A stretch of DNA of 9,727 nucleotides from NCBI GenBank assembly GCA_963977495.1, contig CAXBOT010000014.1, positions 1 to 9,727 of the forward strand, written 5' to 3'. Shown here one piece after another: positions 1 to 6,185 of this stretch (position 1 is the first letter of the stretch; every line of letters begins with the position of its first letter). The notes under the pieces are model-generated. The model saw only the letters and a program-made list of their open reading frames with translations, made no database searches and had not been told where the DNA came from. The DNA comes from UBA1672 sp963977495. GTDB taxonomy: Bacteria; Pseudomonadota; Alphaproteobacteria; Micavibrionales; Micavibrionaceae. A program made the position numbers and the translations under genes.

Positions 1-299
1 ACAGAAACCACTTCAAGATTTGAGACAATGCGCGGGGCTTTGATGATGCTATATCGACTACCCACTAAAACAAAAACTACGGCGCTGATCGCTGCCAGAA
101 GTAAGAACAAATCTTGTAAGGCCTTACGCCCATCAAAATTCAGAAATTCTGAGCGGTTTGATACTGCGTCTATAACGCCTATGACATGCTCAAGAGAAAA
201 TACTAAGAACCAAATCAGTGCAATAAGGCCAAACCCGAAATAATAAAGACGCGCTGTAAATCCAATTTTCCGCTGCGCCGCAGCCTTTTGTTGCCCCAT
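1..299 (-). CDS. Two-helix membrane protein, cut by left window edge
   Basis: The frame opens at an ATG (297-299) and runs without a stop to base 1, so the C-terminus is missing; 99 codons are visible. The protein begins MGQQKAAAQRKIGF, a basic N-terminus, followed by a strongly hydrophobic helix (about residues 18-38, LYYFGFGLIALIWFLVF) and a second one (about 64-82, LFLLLAAISAVVFVLVG). The short polar loop between them lies around residues 45-62. An AGAGGG element sits about 8 bases before the ATG and overlaps the stop of the upstream 79-residue gene, so the two are probably co-transcribed. I do not recognise the family; it may be an inner-membrane component of a plasmid transfer or maintenance function, but nothing seen proves that. 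Confidence 0.75.
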   Translation of the reverse strand, partial: MGQQKAAAQRKIGFTARLYYFGFGLIALIWFLVFSLEHVIGVIDAVSNRSEFLNFDGRKALQDLFLLLAAISAVVFVLVGSRYSIIKAPRIVSNLEVVS

Positions 300-310
300 T
301 AAGTTACCCT

Positions 311-550
311 CTAATCATTGAACAGATCACGTTTGCGCTCATGCACATGCTCACGATCTTTGTCCTGGCTCTCTTGATTACGCTCTTTAATCTGGGCGGC
401 AAGATATTCATTCTTGGCCAATAGAACCTTATAGTCTTTTTCAGAGAGATTACCGGCGTCATATTGCTCTTGAATAGCTGAGCGCTCACCATCCAACGCT
501 TCAAGCTGCTCTTCAATGTATTTTTCTTCATTCAAATCATTGTTTGGCAT
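311..550 (-). CDS. Small charged helical protein (79 aa)
   Basis: It starts MPNNDLNEEKYIEEQ and is almost entirely charged, helix-forming sequence. The stretch from about residue 31 (AGNLSEKDYKVLLAKNEYL) has the G-x-L-S-E-x-D-Y pattern typical of short SHOCT-like helical hairpins, but the match is loose. The C-terminus is rich in Glu, Lys, Arg and Asp. I chose the ATG at 548-550 because GAAGGG precedes it at good spacing; an in-frame ATG 42 bases further upstream has no ribosome binding site. The gene ends 11 bases before the start of the membrane protein at the left edge, so the pair forms an operon-like unit. A small cytoplasmic adaptor is plausible, but the function is unknown. Confidence 0.7.
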   Translation of the reverse strand: MPNNDLNEEKYIEEQLEALDGERSAIQEQYDAGNLSEKDYKVLLAKNEYLAAQIKERNQESQDKDREHVHERKRDLFND

Positions 551-625
551 GGTTTTTCCCTTCAAAAGACTGCGCCCTCCCTCATAAAACAAAGCAACGC
601 CTCAAAAAGCAATCACTGATTTCCA

Positions 626-898
626 TTAAAGGTCATTTGTTGTGATGCTTAATGACTTTTGAAGAGCATACCATGAGCTCTGTAAAAAATGGGGCGACCA
701 TACTTCAAGGGCATTTCGAAACTGGCAACACGGCCAACGCGCATGCGGATATTCTTGCCTAATCCATTCGAGCGCGTCATAAACAGCCGCCGAGCGTATG
801 TCATACATTTCCGCATCTTTGACCGCTTCAGAGAGTACACGCAAATGCGCCTGTAATATCTGTTCTCTGGGTATAGTATTTGGAGATGCGTTCCACAT
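626..898 (-). CDS. Hypothetical protein (90 aa)
   Basis: A soluble protein of 90 residues with protein-like composition, including the segment SAAVYDALEWIRQEYPHARW. It has no signal peptide or membrane helix. Two adjacent cysteines (about residues 57-58) follow PHARW. The ATG at 896-898 is the only possible canonical start, because a TGA lies directly upstream in frame. The ribosome binding site is weak (GGA about 14 bases upstream). I do not recognise a family. The antisense frames are longer but have poorer composition, so this strand and frame are preferred. It faces the same way as the two genes to its left, with a 75-base gap. Confidence 0.55.
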   Translation of the reverse strand: MWNASPNTIPREQILQAHLRVLSEAVKDAEMYDIRSAAVYDALEWIRQEYPHARWPCCQFRNALEVWSPHFLQSSWYALQKSLSITTNDL

Positions 899-926
899 AA
901 ATCACATATATATCCATTCAAAGAAC

Positions 927-1100
927 ATAACAAGAACATTTTTCGCGATTTTATTGCTAAGCCGCTTCCATATCGCCAACGCACACGACTTTAAACACAA
1001 TGAATGCGATTGTCATCAACACGAAAACCACGAAACCGATCCTTCAGATATTACGGATGTGAGAAAATACAAGCCGTTCGTTCCAAAAACTAAAAATTGA
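927..1100 (+). CDS. Possible secreted His/Cys-rich peptide with non-standard start
   Basis: This stretch fills the gap between two minus-strand genes. Read from the codon at 927-929 it gives 57 residues: a signal-peptide-like start (TRTFFAILLLSRF, then an AxA-like site near ANA-HD) and a mature part rich in His and Cys (HDFKHNECDCHQHENHE), then an acidic/basic tail. Such a mature part could bind metal. The odd point is the start: the codon where a signal peptide should begin is ATA, a very rare initiator. The frame is open further upstream to an ATG at 798, but that extension lies antisense to the 90-residue gene and looks non-coding. It may be a decayed gene with a mutated start, a gene with an unusual start, or chance. 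Confidence 0.3.
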   Translation: MTRTFFAILLLSRFHIANAHDFKHNECDCHQHENHETDPSDITDVRKYKPFVPKTKN

Positions 1101-1103
1101 GAT

Positions 1104-3134
1104 CTAAGGTGATGTTTTTAAAATGGTAGGATAAACACCTTCATCGTATGGACCTGGCTGTAGACTATCTATAGAAGAACCAGCAGACTCATTCATCAAA
1201 TCAGGCACCTGAAGTGCAGGAAAGTATAGTGTCCATGAGAAGGAATAACTCGTATCCAGGTTAAATTGGTAGTCATGCGGCAAACCAACAGTTAATGGCG
1301 CTATTGTTTCTTGAAAATTATCCCAATCCAAAGGCCCGGAAGGCTCCCCTATTTCAGGTGCAGTGTAATTCTGAACAGGTCCACCCCCAGTATTTAAAGC
1401 TCGATCCATTTCTTCTTGGCTAGGACCAACATATCCCGCAATATGATTGGTCTGTAGAAGGTCTCCAGCAGACTCTTCTCCAAATGTGTTTCTGAGATAT
1501 TCACGTAGAATTTCAGGGTTCTCCCTCAGGTCTCTTTTTGCGCTTATAAGTTCATAACGCGGGTTTGGCTCTCGAGAAATAATTGGATCATCATACAGAG
1601 GCGGTGCGTATGCATCGAATTTTTGTTGAGCGTAAGATAACTGTGATATCAGAGGATGCTGTTCCTCAAGCTGATGGGGTGCTGTTTGCGTTGCCATATC
1701 AAGTAAAACATTTTCAGGAATCATTGATAACAATTTGTTACCCGCATAGTCGTTACTCAATACTCTAGCAAATTCAGTGCGATGTGCATTTTCAGCAATA
1801 TTTAACTCAAGCGCAGCATTTTCCTTTTCTGCTTCTGTAGGCGGAGCTGGCTCATTAATTGGCCCTAGGCGACTACCACCATCAATAGTTCGCTGCGCGT
1901 AATCAGATTGTGCTTGGGCTACATTTAATCTCTGAGTAGTACGCCACAAACTGTGTAATGCAGGATCTACATCAGTGATTTTATCCGGCATAATTTTAGC
2001 GGCACTTTCAGCAAATTGTGCGCCTAAAGATTTTTCATCAAACATGCTCATCCCTAGAGCTTCATGTACTTCAGGTCTAAGATTATGTCTGATAGAAAGC
2101 TCTGCAAATTGCTCTTTCGCATAATTCTCAAGAAGTGGTGTTGTAAGAATAAAGGCTGGCCCTTGGGAGACTACGTTTTCTGCTAACAGCTTATTTTCGA
2201 TGTCTTTATTTAATTCAATATATTCGTCATAGGCTTCTTGCGTCATCAGCCCCTGTTCTAAAAGATTTTTAGCAAGGTCACGCTGAGACTCATGTGTGTG
2301 TTTAATCGCATATATAACGCCTGCAGCCACGACCGCACCGCCAGCTAACGTTAATTTGGCGCCTTTGCTTAAATTCTTTGTTGCCGTTAAAGCCTCACGT
2401 AATGTTTTTACGCCCTTGTAAGCATCACGAATTTCTGTAAGTGCATTCATTTTTTTTGCATTTTGTACGGCTTCGGCTGATTGTGATGCTTCTTGAACCA
2501 CCCTCGCATCGTATCTACCAATCATGCCTGCTAGTTTTTCATGCCCCAATGTTTGTTCTAATTGTTGAGCATCAGGCAATATTTCAATATCGCGGTTCTT
2601 GGGTCCACCCCAATCTATAATATTAAAAACCGCTCTTCCTTCATCATCACCGACGATAATATTATGAGCTTTTAAATCCTCGTGAATGATCCCAAGATCA
2701 TTCATCTTATCAACACCTGCACGCAATCCATTCCAATCAGGCTGCATCTCTTCAAAGGCTTCTAATGTCGGTGGTGTTCTTGTAGGATGAGCGTATTGAT
2801 CGATAATATAATCTAACTCAGAACCATCAGCTTTTTCCATCACCAAGGCACGGCCTTTGAGATTTGGAGGAAAGCCAACCGCCTCAGTCAAATCATTGAT
2901 TGCCTTTTCGGATAACTGTGAATAATCAAAATTATTTGAAATAACTTTGGGAATATTAACAGCCCCCTCCGAAGCTTCTCGTATTTCATCAGCGTGATCA
3001 CTGGCTCTTTGCGCCATCATTGCTTCTTTATCAGAAACAAGAAATTTTATGACGACCTCTTCACCTGTCACACTATTTCTAAACGCGTGAACAGGATGTC
3101 CATAGCTCCCTACATATTCATATTCTTGTGACAC
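1104..3134 (-). CDS. Kinase-like protein with membrane segment and long C-terminal region (676 aa)
   Basis: The N-terminal ~190 residues carry the landmarks of the eukaryote-like protein kinase fold: VVIKF with Lys30 in the beta-3 position, a hinge-like ALVMEKADGSELD (about 96-108), a catalytic loop HEDLKAHNI (151-159, with D153, K155 and N158) and a metal-binding IDWGG (173-177) in place of DFG. These residues suggest an active or recently active phosphotransferase. The usual C-lobe after the DFG position is shortened. Residues 261-278 (LTLAGGAVVAAGVIYAIK) could span a membrane. The remaining ~400 residues are helical, then Pro/Gly-rich, and are not recognised. The start is GTG at 3132-3134, with AAGGGG 7 bases upstream. 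It is transcribed divergently from parA. A role as a regulator, a phage- or host-directed factor, or a secreted effector is possible; none is shown. Confidence 0.85.
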   Translation of the reverse strand: MSQEYEYVGSYGHPVHAFRNSVTGEEVVIKFLVSDKEAMMAQRASDHADEIREASEGAVNIPKVISNNFDYSQLSEKAINDLTEAVGFPPNLKGRALVMEKADGSELDYIIDQYAHPTRTPPTLEAFEEMQPDWNGLRAGVDKMNDLGIIHEDLKAHNIIVGDDEGRAVFNIIDWGGPKNRDIEILPDAQQLEQTLGHEKLAGMIGRYDARVVQEASQSAEAVQNAKKMNALTEIRDAYKGVKTLREALTATKNLSKGAKLTLAGGAVVAAGVIYAIKHTHESQRDLAKNLLEQGLMTQEAYDEYIELNKDIENKLLAENVVSQGPAFILTTPLLENYAKEQFAELSIRHNLRPEVHEALGMSMFDEKSLGAQFAESAAKIMPDKITDVDPALHSLWRTTQRLNVAQAQSDYAQRTIDGGSRLGPINEPAPPTEAEKENAALELNIAENAHRTEFARVLSNDYAGNKLLSMIPENVLLDMATQTAPHQLEEQHPLISQLSYAQQKFDAYAPPLYDDPIISREPNPRYELISAKRDLRENPEILREYLRNTFGEESAGDLLQTNHIAGYVGPSQEEMDRALNTGGGPVQNYTAPEIGEPSGPLDWDNFQETIAPLTVGLPHDYQFNLDTSYSFSWTLYFPALQVPDLMNESAGSSIDSLQPGPYDEGVYPTILKTSP

Positions 3135-3161
3135 AAACCAACCCCTTTTTTTCTATGCATC

Positions 3162-3189
3162 AAAATACCATAAGACGCTTTACTGTAAA
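3162..3189 (-). promoter_or_regulatory. Candidate sigma-70-like promoter of the kinase-like gene
   Basis: On the minus strand a -35-like TTTACA (3184-3189) and a -10-like TATTTT (3162-3167) are separated by 16 bases. Transcription would start near 3155 and give a leader of about 20 bases carrying the AAGGGG ribosome binding site of the GTG-started gene. The ACTC-box operator lies just upstream. Assigned from consensus only. Confidence 0.4.
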
Positions 3190-3202
3190 AGTTTTTGATA
3201 AT

Positions 3203-3283
3203 ACTCAGAGTAACCGCTTGAAAAAACCACTAAAATATGAGTAAATGAGTATATCATCTTTTGTGTGTTCACACATTTACTCA
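3203..3283 (+). promoter_or_regulatory. ACTC-box operator / candidate partition site upstream of parA
   Basis: Five ACTC or GAGT tetramers lie in 80 bases: ACTC 3203-3206, GAGT 3208-3211, GAGT 3239-3242, GAGT 3247-3250 and ACTC 3279-3282. The pair at 3239-3250 is separated by exactly four AT bases (AAAT). A perfect 10-bp inverted repeat, TGAGTAAATG (3238-3247) and CATTTACTCA (3274-3283), surrounds a smaller palindrome, TGTGTG-TT-CACACA (3262-3275). ParG of plasmid TP228 is known to bind ACTC tetramers with AT-rich 4-bp spacers, and the adjacent genes here are ParF/ParG-like. The best -10 for parA is TAAAAT (3231-3236) with a poor -35, so repression by box occupancy is likely. Confidence 0.65.
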
Positions 3284-3299
3284 ATAGGAAAATATAATC

Positions 3300-3953
3300 A
3301 TGCCGATCATATCAATTCTCAATCCAAAAGGCGGCTGCGGTAAAACAACGTTAAGTACAAATCTCGCGCGCTACTACCATGATAAGGACATCACAACGCT
3401 GCTTGTTGATACAGACCCTCAAGGCAGTGCCAGTGATTGGCATGCGGCCAGAGAAGATAATCCCCTGCCCTTCGTTGCCTATAATAAACCCGAAAACCTC
3501 AAAGCCCTTCCGGGCATTGCAGCTGCATACGATACTGTGATCATCGATGGTGCGGCCAAACTTGAAGGCATGATGGGCGCTGTTATAAAAGTTTCAGACA
3601 TTATTTTGATACCGGTTCAACCGAGCCCCTATGATATTTGGGCCACGGCAGATCTTGTCGATCTTATACAAGCGCGCCGTGAAGTCACTGAAGGAAAACC
3701 ACTCGCCTCTTTTGTTGTCTCAAGAGCTGTGAAAAGAACGCTTCTTGAAAAAGAGACTTATGAAGCATTGGCAGAATATGACCTACCCGTATTCGAAGCC
3801 TGTACGACACAACGCCAAATCTATCCAAGAACAGCTTCACAGGGTTTAAGCGTTTTTGACACTATTGCGGCTATTCAAGCCAGAAATGAAATCAAGTCAA
3901 TCGCCTTGGAAATCGAACAAATGTTAGAAGGAGATCTTCGTCATGTCGCTTAG
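3300..3953 (+). CDS. parA: ParA/ParF-type plasmid partition ATPase
   Basis: A 217-residue Walker-type ATPase that forms dynamic nucleoid-associated assemblies to separate plasmid copies. The deviant Walker A motif is at residues 10-17 (KGGCGKTT, with both signature lysines K10 and K15), the A' motif LLVDTDPQG is around 34-42, and the Walker B-like TVIIDGAAK lies around 79-87. The last usually reads IIDTPP, so the G-A-A after Asp83 is a variant. There is no N-terminal DNA-binding domain and the length is short, which fits type Ib (ParF-like) rather than the longer RepA of repABC plasmids. The start ATG has AGGAAAA about 9 bases upstream. Its last 11 bases overlap the RHH partner gene, implying translational coupling. 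It is probably autoregulated through the upstream ACTC boxes. Confidence 0.93.
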   Translation: MPIISILNPKGGCGKTTLSTNLARYYHDKDITTLLVDTDPQGSASDWHAAREDNPLPFVAYNKPENLKALPGIAAAYDTVIIDGAAKLEGMMGAVIKVSDIILIPVQPSPYDIWATADLVDLIQARREVTEGKPLASFVVSRAVKRTLLEKETYEALAEYDLPVFEACTTQRQIYPRTASQGLSVFDTIAAIQARNEIKSIALEIEQMLEGDLRHVA

Positions 3954-4149
3954 TGCCAAAAGACCAAGTAAGACCATCAAAGAAAAACTGATTGAAGATG
4001 TGCAAGATACAGATGCTCCTAAAAAACGTTTAAATGCAGATGTTGAAGCCAACTTGTATAAGCAAATCAAAACAAAGGCTGTGATGGAAGATCGTTCTAT
4101 TTCTGATATCACGCGCCAGCTCTGGATCGATTATTTAAGCAAACCATAA
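3943..4149 (+). CDS. ParG-like ribbon-helix-helix centromere-binding protein (68 aa)
   Basis: A small basic protein with a flexible charged N-terminus (about 1-27, containing K and R residues that in ParG stimulate the ATPase) and a C-terminal ribbon-helix-helix fold: a strand at KKRLNADV (about 27-34), helix A around 35-50, a turn MEDRS and helix B SISDITRQLWIDYL (about 53-66). Size and layout match ParG of TP228 (76 residues). A strong AAGGAG site precedes the ATG inside the 3' end of parA, with an 11-base overlap. The expected role is to dimerise, bind the ACTC boxes on both sides of the operon, repress it and link the plasmid to the ParA assembly. The function is inferred from fold and context. 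Confidence 0.85.
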   Translation: MSLSAKRPSKTIKEKLIEDVQDTDAPKKRLNADVEANLYKQIKTKAVMEDRSISDITRQLWIDYLSKP

Positions 4150-4153
4150 CACC

Positions 4154-4185
4154 AACCTTACTCAATTACTCAATTGAGTAAGGTT
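4154..4185. terminator. Perfect inverted repeat between convergent genes, also an ACTC-box array
   Basis: Arms AACCTTACTCAATT (4154-4167) and AATTGAGTAAGGTT (4172-4185) pair perfectly over 14 bases around the loop ACTC, followed on the plus strand by TTTCATTT. This suits a terminator for parA-RHH, positioned before the convergent repC end. The core also reads as ACTC, AATT, ACTC, AATT, GAGT with exact 4-base AT spacers, the same boxes as the parA operator. It may therefore double as a ParG-like binding site. Confidence 0.6.
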
Positions 4186-4198
4186 TCATTTGCCAACA

Positions 4199-5608
4199 TC
4201 ACGCTTTAGAAACGTTTTGCTCACTATCAGGCTCGCCATATTCCCTTTTCAATATCCCAAAAACTGAATTGTGCAAATGAAGCTCACCTGCTTTTGCGCG
4301 GTTTATCATCGCATTGAAGTAAGCACCGGTTTTACGAACGGGTTTATGCTCTCTCAGCTCAGCCTGATCTGTCAGAAGTAAGCATATAGCAGCGCCGGGA
4401 CGTCCTAACAAAGCACAGGCATTGGCCCAAGACTTCTGAGAAATCATCAGCTCACCCTTCATTTTGTAAGCGGCTTCAACAAAATCATTCCAATTCATCG
4501 GACGCCCTTCCATTGGCATGTGCGCACGAAAACGTTCACTTGCTGCATTGAGCGCTTGTTTGAGTGTGATGTGCTGTAGCCCTGTTTGAAGAATAAGGTT
4601 TTCTTCTTCTGTGAATTCCTCGCCTACATCTTCCTTTACTGCCCTACTCTCGTCCTGCGCAGTTGTTTGCCTTTGACGCTCGTAAAGTTCGTTACTGCTT
4701 TCCTGAAAGCCTCTGGGCGAAGCCATACTGTTTGTATCTAATTTATTAGATTGTTTTTTTATTGTAGAGTTATAGTGAACGACATCAGAGTCGTTTTTGG
4801 GCGACATTTGATGTGTTTCCTGACTCTTATTCAATGAGTTATCCACTTCAGATGAATCATGCTCTTCTAACGCGTCCACGGCCAGTGCGTATAGCTCTTT
4901 ATGGCTTGCCAGAAGCTCGCGAACTTTTTCTAAAGGCAAGTGCGTTCTGATCTGGATTGAGATCGGCGCATATTTCTTGTCTAGCTCTGTGATGATATCA
5001 GTATAATCGCCCTGCCCGTCCAATGAGAGCAGCTCCATTTCACACATAACGGCTTTGATCTGGCCGCGATAGTATGAAATCTGGCGTTTGGTTTCCATCC
5101 AAGCGGCATCTATAAGGCGTTTTTCTTGTAACTTCTCTTCAAGTTCAGCCTTCAGGTAAGCCAGAGGCGTAAGATCAACGCCATAAGCATACATAATGCG
5201 CCCGGATTCATCACGATTGCCATATCGTCTATGATTACCGCTATCATGCCAGGTCAAAGCCCCTACTTTGAACAATGATTGTTCAAGGCGTTGCACCTGA
5301 CGCTCGCTCACGCCCATATCAAGAGCGGTTTTTGAAATGCTTTGGTAAACAATCGGTGAACTCCCCTGCTCCCAGTCACAATCTCTTGTGAAAGCCATAT
5401 AGTAATCAAGCAAGTTAATCATGCGCGGTGTAAATCCGGCTTGTTTGCCGATGCGTTTCACAAGCAAAAGAAGATCATAACGGTTCACGTTATCTTCTAG
5501 TCCTGTGAAATCTTCAACTTGTTCATAAGATTTACGATGTGAGGATGAGCTGATACGCCCTCCCCTACTCTGCTTTAGCTCTGCTATATTTAATAAAGTG
5601 TTGCTCAT
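4199..5608 (-). CDS. repC: Plasmid replication initiator RepC (repABC-type)
   Basis: 469 residues, slightly longer than the usual ~400-440. The N-terminal winged-helix region (about 42-150) matches RepC closely: NRYDLLLLVKR, then MINLLDYYMAF, DWEQGSSPIVY, GVSERQVQRLEQ, DSGNHRRYG and GRIMYAYGVDLTPLA. A low-complexity polar linker spans roughly 250-335 and explains the extra length. The C-terminal domain (about 345-460) ends with the family-typical GAYFNAMINRAKAGELHL. RepC binds inside its own gene and starts replication there. It is unusual that no repA/repB precede it; instead parA-RHH converge on it. The ATG at 5606-5608 lacks a close ribosome binding site (GAGGA is about 18 bases away), and an in-frame TAA lies upstream. 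Control is probably through the antisense RNA and leader hairpins at 5666-5776. Confidence 0.95.
   Translation of the reverse strand: MSNTLLNIAELKQSRGGRISSSSHRKSYEQVEDFTGLEDNVNRYDLLLLVKRIGKQAGFTPRMINLLDYYMAFTRDCDWEQGSSPIVYQSISKTALDMGVSERQVQRLEQSLFKVGALTWHDSGNHRRYGNRDESGRIMYAYGVDLTPLAYLKAELEEKLQEKRLIDAAWMETKRQISYYRGQIKAVMCEMELLSLDGQGDYTDIITELDKKYAPISIQIRTHLPLEKVRELLASHKELYALAVDALEEHDSSEVDNSLNKSQETHQMSPKNDSDVVHYNSTIKKQSNKLDTNSMASPRGFQESSNELYERQRQTTAQDESRAVKEDVGEEFTEEENLILQTGLQHITLKQALNAASERFRAHMPMEGRPMNWNDFVEAAYKMKGELMISQKSWANACALLGRPGAAICLLLTDQAELREHKPVRKTGAYFNAMINRAKAGELHLHNSVFGILKREYGEPDSEQNVSKA
4730..4850. other. Candidate replication origin inside repC
   Basis: The linker-coding part of repC contains its most AT-rich stretch (about 4731-4775), including a perfect palindrome ATCTAAT-TT-ATTAGAT (4736-4751) next to a run of T. 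About 90 bases away is TTATCCACT (4839-4847), matching the DnaA box consensus TTATCCACA at 8 of 9 positions. In repABC plasmids the origin is known to lie in an AT-rich segment within repC. The location is inferred. Confidence 0.5.
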
Positions 5609-5665
5609 ATCTGTTTAAAAAGCTGATCCTCAAAACCATGTGAATAAGACGCAAAAAAGGGTTTG

Positions 5666-5680
5666 CAAAAGTCACTTTTG
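5666..5680 (-). promoter_or_regulatory. repC leader hairpin sharing sequence with the antisense-RNA terminator
   Basis: CAAAAG-TCA-CTTTTG forms a small perfect hairpin about 60 bases upstream of the repC start. Ten of its bases (AAAAGTCACT, 5667-5676) are repeated exactly at 5747-5756 inside the terminator stem. In the repC mRNA the upstream arm AAAAAGCCACT can therefore pair with either copy, giving mutually exclusive folds. A second long-range pair, GAGCGGT (5700-5706) and ACCGCTC (5733-5739), overlaps the same leader. Confidence 0.45.
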
Positions 5681-5682
5681 AC

Positions 5683-5711
5683 TTGCATCCGATTCGGCTG
5701 AGCGGTACTAT
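5683..5711 (+). promoter_or_regulatory. Promoter of the antisense RNA
   Basis: A -35-like TTGCAT (5683-5688) and a -10-like TACTAT (5706-5711) are separated by exactly 17 bases on the plus strand, opposite to repC. Transcription would begin near 5718. The first base of the -10 is also the last base of the GAGCGGT arm of a leader inverted repeat. Confidence 0.55.
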
Positions 5712-5717
5712 TTAATT

Positions 5718-5776
5718 AGGAATTTGAAGAGCACCGCTCTTATTTAAAAAGTCACTGTTAGAGCAGTGGCTTTTTT
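5718..5776 (+). ncRNA. Counter-transcribed RNA controlling repC
   Basis: A predicted RNA of about 60 bases transcribed antisense to the repC leader. It has a first hairpin AAGAGC-ACC-GCTCTT (5727-5741) and a second that is an intrinsic terminator (5746-5776). RepABC plasmids carry a short antisense RNA of this size and structure just upstream of repC on the opposite strand; it binds the repC leader, favours a terminating or start-hiding fold and so sets copy number and incompatibility. Promoter, two hairpins, terminator and position all fit. The 5' end is estimated from the promoter and could shift a few bases. Confidence 0.7.
5746..5776 (+). terminator. Intrinsic terminator of the antisense RNA
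   Basis: Arms AAAAAGTCACTG (5746-5757) and CAGTGGCTTTTT (5764-5775) pair over 12 bases with one G-T pair, around the loop TTAGAG, and end in six T. On the minus strand the same stem is followed by TTTTTAAAT, so it could also attenuate repC transcription. Confidence 0.8.
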
Positions 5777-5892
5777 ATTTGGCTTTTAGGCTATATGCTT
5801 TCCTTCTCCTTAAAATTGGTAATATTGACGAAATGTCGGTAGAAAAATCGAATCCTGTGGAAGGAATCGGTATAAGAACGATAACAAAAAAA
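5777..5892. other. Gap between antisense RNA and repeat array; repC promoter not resolved
   Basis: No gene is visible. The repC promoter must lie here or in the array on the minus strand, but no pair of -35 and -10 elements is convincing; a GTTACA box (minus strand, 5893-5898) lies at the edge and resembles a -35. A purine-rich AAGGAG (minus strand, near 5812) looks like a ribosome binding site, but no start codon follows it. Confidence 0.4.
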
Positions 5893-6173
5893 TGTAACAG
5901 TAACAAGCGTGTAACTCATTTATGTAATGTTACATCATGATACAACCTGTGCAACACATATATAACAATGACTTATACATATTACATGTAACATTATATG
6001 TAACACGACATGTATCGTTACACGTAACTCGGTTACATATGTGAGTAACTTTTTTACGTGTTACACGTATCATGTTACATGTACGGTACAAAAATCAGTG
6101 TGTTACACGTGCGTCATGTTGCAAATAACAGGTATTACATGTAAGTTATCGCAGTACGTTACATGTTGTTACA
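5893..6173. repeat. Dense GTTAC/GTAAC palindrome array upstream of the HTH/coiled-coil gene
   Basis: I count 15 exact GTAAC or GTTAC boxes in 281 bases (starting at 5894, 5900, 5911, 5929, 5988, 6000, 6017, 6024, 6032, 6045, 6060, 6074, 6102, 6158 and 6168), where fewer than one is expected by chance. Many are arranged as palindromes: ATGTAA-TG-TTACAT (5922-5935), TTACATGTAA (5982-5991 and again 6135-6144), GTTAC-AC-GTAAC (6017-6028), TACGTGT-T-ACACGTA (6055-6069) and GTGT-T-ACAC (6100-6108). Spacing is irregular, unlike classic iterons. The array ends 12 bases before the ATG of the next gene, so its HTH protein is the likely ligand and is likely autoregulated. An alternative is an origin or RepC-binding region. 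Confidence 0.85.
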
Positions 6174-6185
6174 GGGTTAAAAATC

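Noticed and set aside
28..243. Plus-strand open frame of 71 codons
   Set aside because: It lies antisense to the partial two-helix membrane protein, has poor composition and no ribosome binding site.
311..592. Longer 93-residue version of the 79-residue protein
   Set aside because: The upstream ATG lacks a ribosome binding site, whereas the ATG at 548-550 has GAAGGG at good spacing.
649..984. Minus-strand 111-codon frame overlapping the 90-residue gene
   Set aside because: Its composition is rich in Arg, Cys and Tyr, as in out-of-frame translations; the 90-residue frame reads as real protein.
5569..5639. Leader peptide upstream of repC from the ATG at 5637-5639
   Set aside because: The 24-codon frame overlaps the repC start but lacks a ribosome binding site, so coupling cannot be supported.
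5819..5827. CAATATTAC on the minus strand, like a rolling-circle nonanucleotide
   Set aside because: It has no stem around it and no HUH replication protein is encoded; RepC explains replication.
5852..5857. ATCCTG as a MOBP-type nick site
   Set aside because: A six-base match is expected by chance, and no suitable inverted repeat or relaxase gene is seen nearby.
5893..6173. CRISPR array or classic RepC iterons
   Set aside because: Boxes are short, palindromic and irregularly spaced with no unique spacers, and there are no cas genes. RepC iterons cannot be fully excluded, but the array abuts the HTH gene and its boxes recur within that gene.
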